Below, in pieces: positions 6,579 through 8,223 of a DNA stretch of 8,223 nucleotides. The translations under genes and the position numbers were made by a program. The DNA lies in NCBI GenBank assembly GCA_027717875.1, contig JALLOL010000108.1, positions 1 to 8,223 of the forward strand, given 5' to 3'. The notes under the pieces are model-generated. The model worked only from the letters and a program-made list of their open reading frames with translations. It made no database searches and was not told the DNA's origin. Source of the stretch: Acidobacteria bacterium AH-259-L09. GTDB taxonomy: Bacteria; Acidobacteriota; UBA6911; RPQK01. The stretch's first letter is position 1. Every line of letters starts with the position of its first letter.

Positions 6579-7912
6579 TGTTGATAGGATGCCGCGATTT
6601 CTTCGAGTCTTGCCTGGATTTCCAGTTCAGGCAGCCACTGTCCTCGTACCATGACGCCCGCCCGTTTGGCGATGTTTCCAACATCCTCGAGAGGATTGGC
6701 CTCTAACAAAATCAAATCCGCGCGCGCTCCAACTTCGATGGTTCCAAATCGGTCCTGATCTTTGAAGTACTCACCAACATTCTTTGTGCCGGATCTGATG
6801 ATCTCATAGGGCGTCATGCCGACCCTGACCATGTGCTGCAATTCCCGGTGAATCGAGAAACCGGGGACGCTGAATTGCTGAGGAGAATCGGTACCAAACA
6901 GGATGCGTATACCGCCATCACTAACTGCTTTTAACAACCTGTTGCGGTTTGTGGCAATCTGCTGCACCCGAGCTTTATCGAACTGGGGACCACTGATCCG
7001 ACGACGGTAGGCCTCGACCCATCTCTCGACCTGCTGCGGCGGCATAAAACGCAGTTCGGGATAAGTGCGTAGCGTTTCGAGATCGGCGACACCCAAGATA
7101 GTCTCCCACAGGACCATCGTCGGAACGACCCCTGCGCCCGCCTCTCGGGTCCGGCGCACCACCTGGGCAAGCTTTGCTTCCTCCACTGGACCGCTGTCCC
7201 CGTTGAGGTACTCGATATAGCCGTCGAGGTGATCAATGGTCTCCTGCCCCATTTCAAGGGCGTGCGCTAGTCCTGCATCGCTGGGCACATGGCCGACAAA
7301 CGGGATACCCACTTCCCGGGCCGTCTGTGCCATCGCGTCGTACTCTTCTCGTGTCAGGCCCGGATATACCTTGATGAAATCCCAACCCGCGGCCTTTTGT
7401 TCTCGTACCCGCTCCGCGGCCTGGGTCGGGGAATCGATCGAATTGCCGCTCAAGCCCGGCCCGGCTAAGTACAGAGTGGGCGCTAAGATCTTCCCACCCT
7501 TCACCTCCTCACGCAGCTCCAGCTGGTTCGGCCGCCCGGCCATGCCTCGTACTGTCGTCACGCCGTTTGAGATATATAGGAACAAAACTGACTCGATGTA
7601 CGGAGCATCCGGAGAAGGAATATGACCGTGCATCTCCGCGAAACCTGGCATCAGATACTTTCCCGTACCATCCACGAGCACCGCCTCACCCGGAACTTCC
7701 ACACTCGCCGCCGGGCCAATTTCGATAATCCGATCGGCGCCTACGATCACCGTCTGGGCTTCCAGCACCCGCTCGCTATTCATGGGGACGACATTTACAT
7801 CAGTAAAGGCCACCACCGATGTCCCTACACTGGGCGATTCAATCTCTGGACTCGCGCAGGCGGCAAGAATAGTTGTGACTAGAACTAAGAAAAGTTTGAT
7901 CAAAGGTTTCAT
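6563..7912 (-). CDS. Lipoprotein amidohydrolase, imidazolonepropionase/prolidase-like
   Basis: Metal-dependent hydrolase of the amidohydrolase superfamily, 449 residues. The N-terminus is a lipoprotein signal (KLFLVLVTTILAAC, lipid Cys at 19, Ala at +2), so the enzyme is probably on the outer membrane facing the periplasm. A short beta-sandwich part (about 34-90, ending KYLMPGFAEMHGH) leads into the TIM barrel. The binuclear metal ligands are all present: H95 and H97 (HGH), K181 (FIKVYPG, likely carbamylated), H208 (GHVPSD), H228 (DHLDGY) and D342 (FGTDSP). The beta-sandwich closes near GTIEVGARADLILLE. This pattern is that of imidazolonepropionase-like and Xaa-Pro dipeptidase-like amidohydrolases; the substrate cannot be read from sequence. 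AAGGGGG (7920-7926) lies seven bases before ATG 7912. The last four codons (GVRP), one base of the preceding Gln codon and the TGA lie inside the right arm of the adjacent palindrome, so the native C-terminus has probably been replaced. Confidence 0.9.
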   Translation of the reverse strand: MKPLIKLFLVLVTTILAACASPEIESPSVGTSVVAFTDVNVVPMNSERVLEAQTVIVGADRIIEIGPAASVEVPGEAVLVDGTGKYLMPGFAEMHGHIPSPDAPYIESVLFLYISNGVTTVRGMAGRPNQLELREEVKGGKILAPTLYLAGPGLSGNSIDSPTQAAERVREQKAAGWDFIKVYPGLTREEYDAMAQTAREVGIPFVGHVPSDAGLAHALEMGQETIDHLDGYIEYLNGDSGPVEEAKLAQVVRRTREAGAGVVPTMVLWETILGVADLETLRTYPELRFMPPQQVERWVEAYRRRISGPQFDKARVQQIATNRNRLLKAVSDGGIRILFGTDSPQQFSVPGFSIHRELQHMVRVGMTPYEIIRSGTKNVGEYFKDQDRFGTIEVGARADLILLEANPLEDVGNIAKRAGVMVRGQWLPELEIQARLEEIAASYQQGVRP

Positions 7913-7937
7913 AACTCAGCCCCCTTAAGCTGATGCC

Positions 7938-7967
7938 ATGATAAAGGGTCAGGGGTCGTTGGTTCAA
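7938..7967 (-). promoter_or_regulatory. Putative sigma-70 promoter of the amidohydrolase
   Basis: On the minus strand TTGAAC (7967-7962) and TATCAT (7943-7938) are 18 bases apart, matching the -35 at four and the -10 at five of six positions. Transcription would start near 7930, giving a leader of about 18 bases that just holds the AAGGGGG ribosome site. The -35 is the antisense of the T-loop in the RNA-gene fragment described separately. Confidence 0.4.
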
Positions 7968-7985
7968 ATCCCATCGTCTCCACCA
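7951..7985 (+). other. 3'-end fragment of a tRNA or tmRNA gene, possible att scar
   Basis: The segment contains a T-arm with loop TTCAAAT (7963-7969), stem GTTGG / CCCAT (four of five paired, counting one G-T), then CGTCTCC, discriminator A and an encoded CCA (7983-7985). This is the exact layout of the 3' end of a tRNA or tmRNA. The partner 5' strand GGAGACG (or GGGGACG) and D- and anticodon arms are absent from the preceding 90 bases, so it is not a whole gene. The end resembles tRNA-Ser and also, from memory, Gram-positive ssrA (GTCTCCACCA end). Both are common integration sites, and a 3' piece like this is what an integrative element leaves at one end. No integrase gene is seen nearby. 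Confidence 0.55.
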
Positions 7986-8193
7986 ACTTAGGTGCGATCC
8001 TTGCAGAAAAGGAGGGTGTGAAAGAAGTCGCTGAGCTTGCTTCAATGGTATTTGCTCAGTGAGACCCGACAGACCCCACCTCCGCACTCAACCGGAGCAG
8101 GATTCCTCCCTCTGGCCTTTTCGATTGCCTTTAAGCCCCTGAAGGTCTACCATCTATAAAGAGTCACGTCCCGCAGTCGGGGAGGAGACAAGC
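7986..8193. other. Intergenic region before the kinase gene
   Basis: No credible complete gene is seen here. A stop-free frame runs through the RNA-gene fragment to TGA 8060-8062 and ends in coding-like residues (GAILAEKEGVKEVAELA), but it has no start of its own apart from a GTG (8018) only two bases after AAGGAGG. A CTATAAA box (8154-8160) could be the -10 of the kinase gene, but a -35 at normal spacing is lacking. Confidence 0.3.
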
Positions 8194-8223
8194 GTGATTG
8201 GCAAGACCATCTCCCATTACAAA
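8194..8223 (+). CDS. Start of a PknB-type Ser/Thr protein kinase (partial, runs off window)
   Basis: GTG 8194 opens the peptide MIGKTISHYK and the window ends at its tenth codon. A strong ribosome site, GGAGGAG (8181-8187), lies six bases upstream. The peptide is the characteristic beginning of bacterial eukaryotic-like Ser/Thr kinases of the form 'MIGKTISHYKILEKLGEGGMG', where HY(K/R)I leads into the glycine-rich ATP loop. These are very abundant in Acidobacteriota, often with C-terminal TolB or TPR repeats. The catalytic domain is outside the window, so the call rests on ten residues and the ribosome site only. Confidence 0.72.
   Translation, partial: MIGKTISHYK

Noticed and set aside
7890..7985. 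A complete tRNA gene ending at 7985
   Set aside because: No 5' acceptor strand GGAGACG, D-arm or anticodon arm can be placed in the 60-90 bases before the T-arm, and one T-stem pair is broken.
8018..8062. Tiny gene from GTG 8018 to TGA 8062 behind AAGGAGG
   Set aside because: Only 14 codons, and the spacer between AAGGAGG and GTG is two bases, too short for normal initiation.
7839..8087. Minus-strand open frame of 82 residues containing WWRRWDLNQRP
   Set aside because: WRRWDLNQRP is the well-known spurious translation of the antisense of a tRNA-type 3' end (T-arm plus CCA). It overlaps the amidohydrolase start and has no ribosome site.
1..8223. CRISPR array, defence system, secretion-toxin cassette or biosynthetic cluster
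   Set aside because: No regularly spaced repeats, nuclease, toxin-antitoxin pair, NRPS/PKS or precursor-peptide signature was found on either strand.

Overview
The window looks like a chromosomal accessory stretch of a mid-to-high-GC Gram-negative bacterium, most probably a member of Acidobacteriota known from metagenomes. Three signs point there. The 829-residue secreted protein is built from paired 'RTGLA-VN / DELFPG / IFPHxGxGNG' type repeats that I associate with that phylum. The right edge carries the first ten codons (M-IGKTISHYK) of a PknB-type Ser/Thr kinase in the form very common there. An outer-membrane-type lipoprotein amidohydrolase shows a double-membrane envelope. The phylum call is inference from family memory, not a search.

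Layout, left to right. Bases 1-160 are intergenic with a degenerate 8-bp tandem repeat. 160-795 (minus) is the C-terminal two thirds of an E1-beta 2-oxoacid dehydrogenase subunit; the reading frame upstream still shows a scrap of the N-terminal half joined to it across a missing segment, so I read it as a decayed gene. 875-3364 (plus) is a large exported repeat protein with a carboxypeptidase-regulatory-like domain and a Cys-rich C-terminal domain resembling the 3D (three-aspartate) muralytic fold. It overlaps by 8 bp the next gene, 3357-4241 (plus), an exported beta-propeller-like protein. 4416-4841 (plus) is ArfB, the GGQ ribosome-rescue hydrolase. It converges on a shortened MOSC-domain gene (4903-5196, minus). 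Divergent from that is 5316-6506 (plus), an exported fusion of three RidA domains that each keep the catalytic Arg and Glu. A perfect 30-bp-stem palindrome (6515-6578) lies between it and the convergent lipoprotein amidohydrolase (6563-7912, minus), and supplies that gene's last codons and stop. Just upstream of the amidohydrolase is an isolated 3' end of a tRNA or tmRNA with encoded CCA (about 7951-7985), a possible attachment-site scar. The window closes with the kinase start at 8194.

How the genes fit together: there is no single obvious pathway. The common theme is export. Four of the five long genes encode envelope or periplasmic proteins, while the two cytoplasmic metabolic genes (E1-beta, MOSC) are incomplete. 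Together with the palindrome and the RNA-gene 3' scar this suggests a region reshaped by insertion and deletion. The most unusual single item is the secreted single-chain 'pseudo-trimer' of RidA domains; the second is the putative 3D domain at the end of the repeat protein. I see no CRISPR array, no transposase gene, no recombinase and no recognisable defence system.
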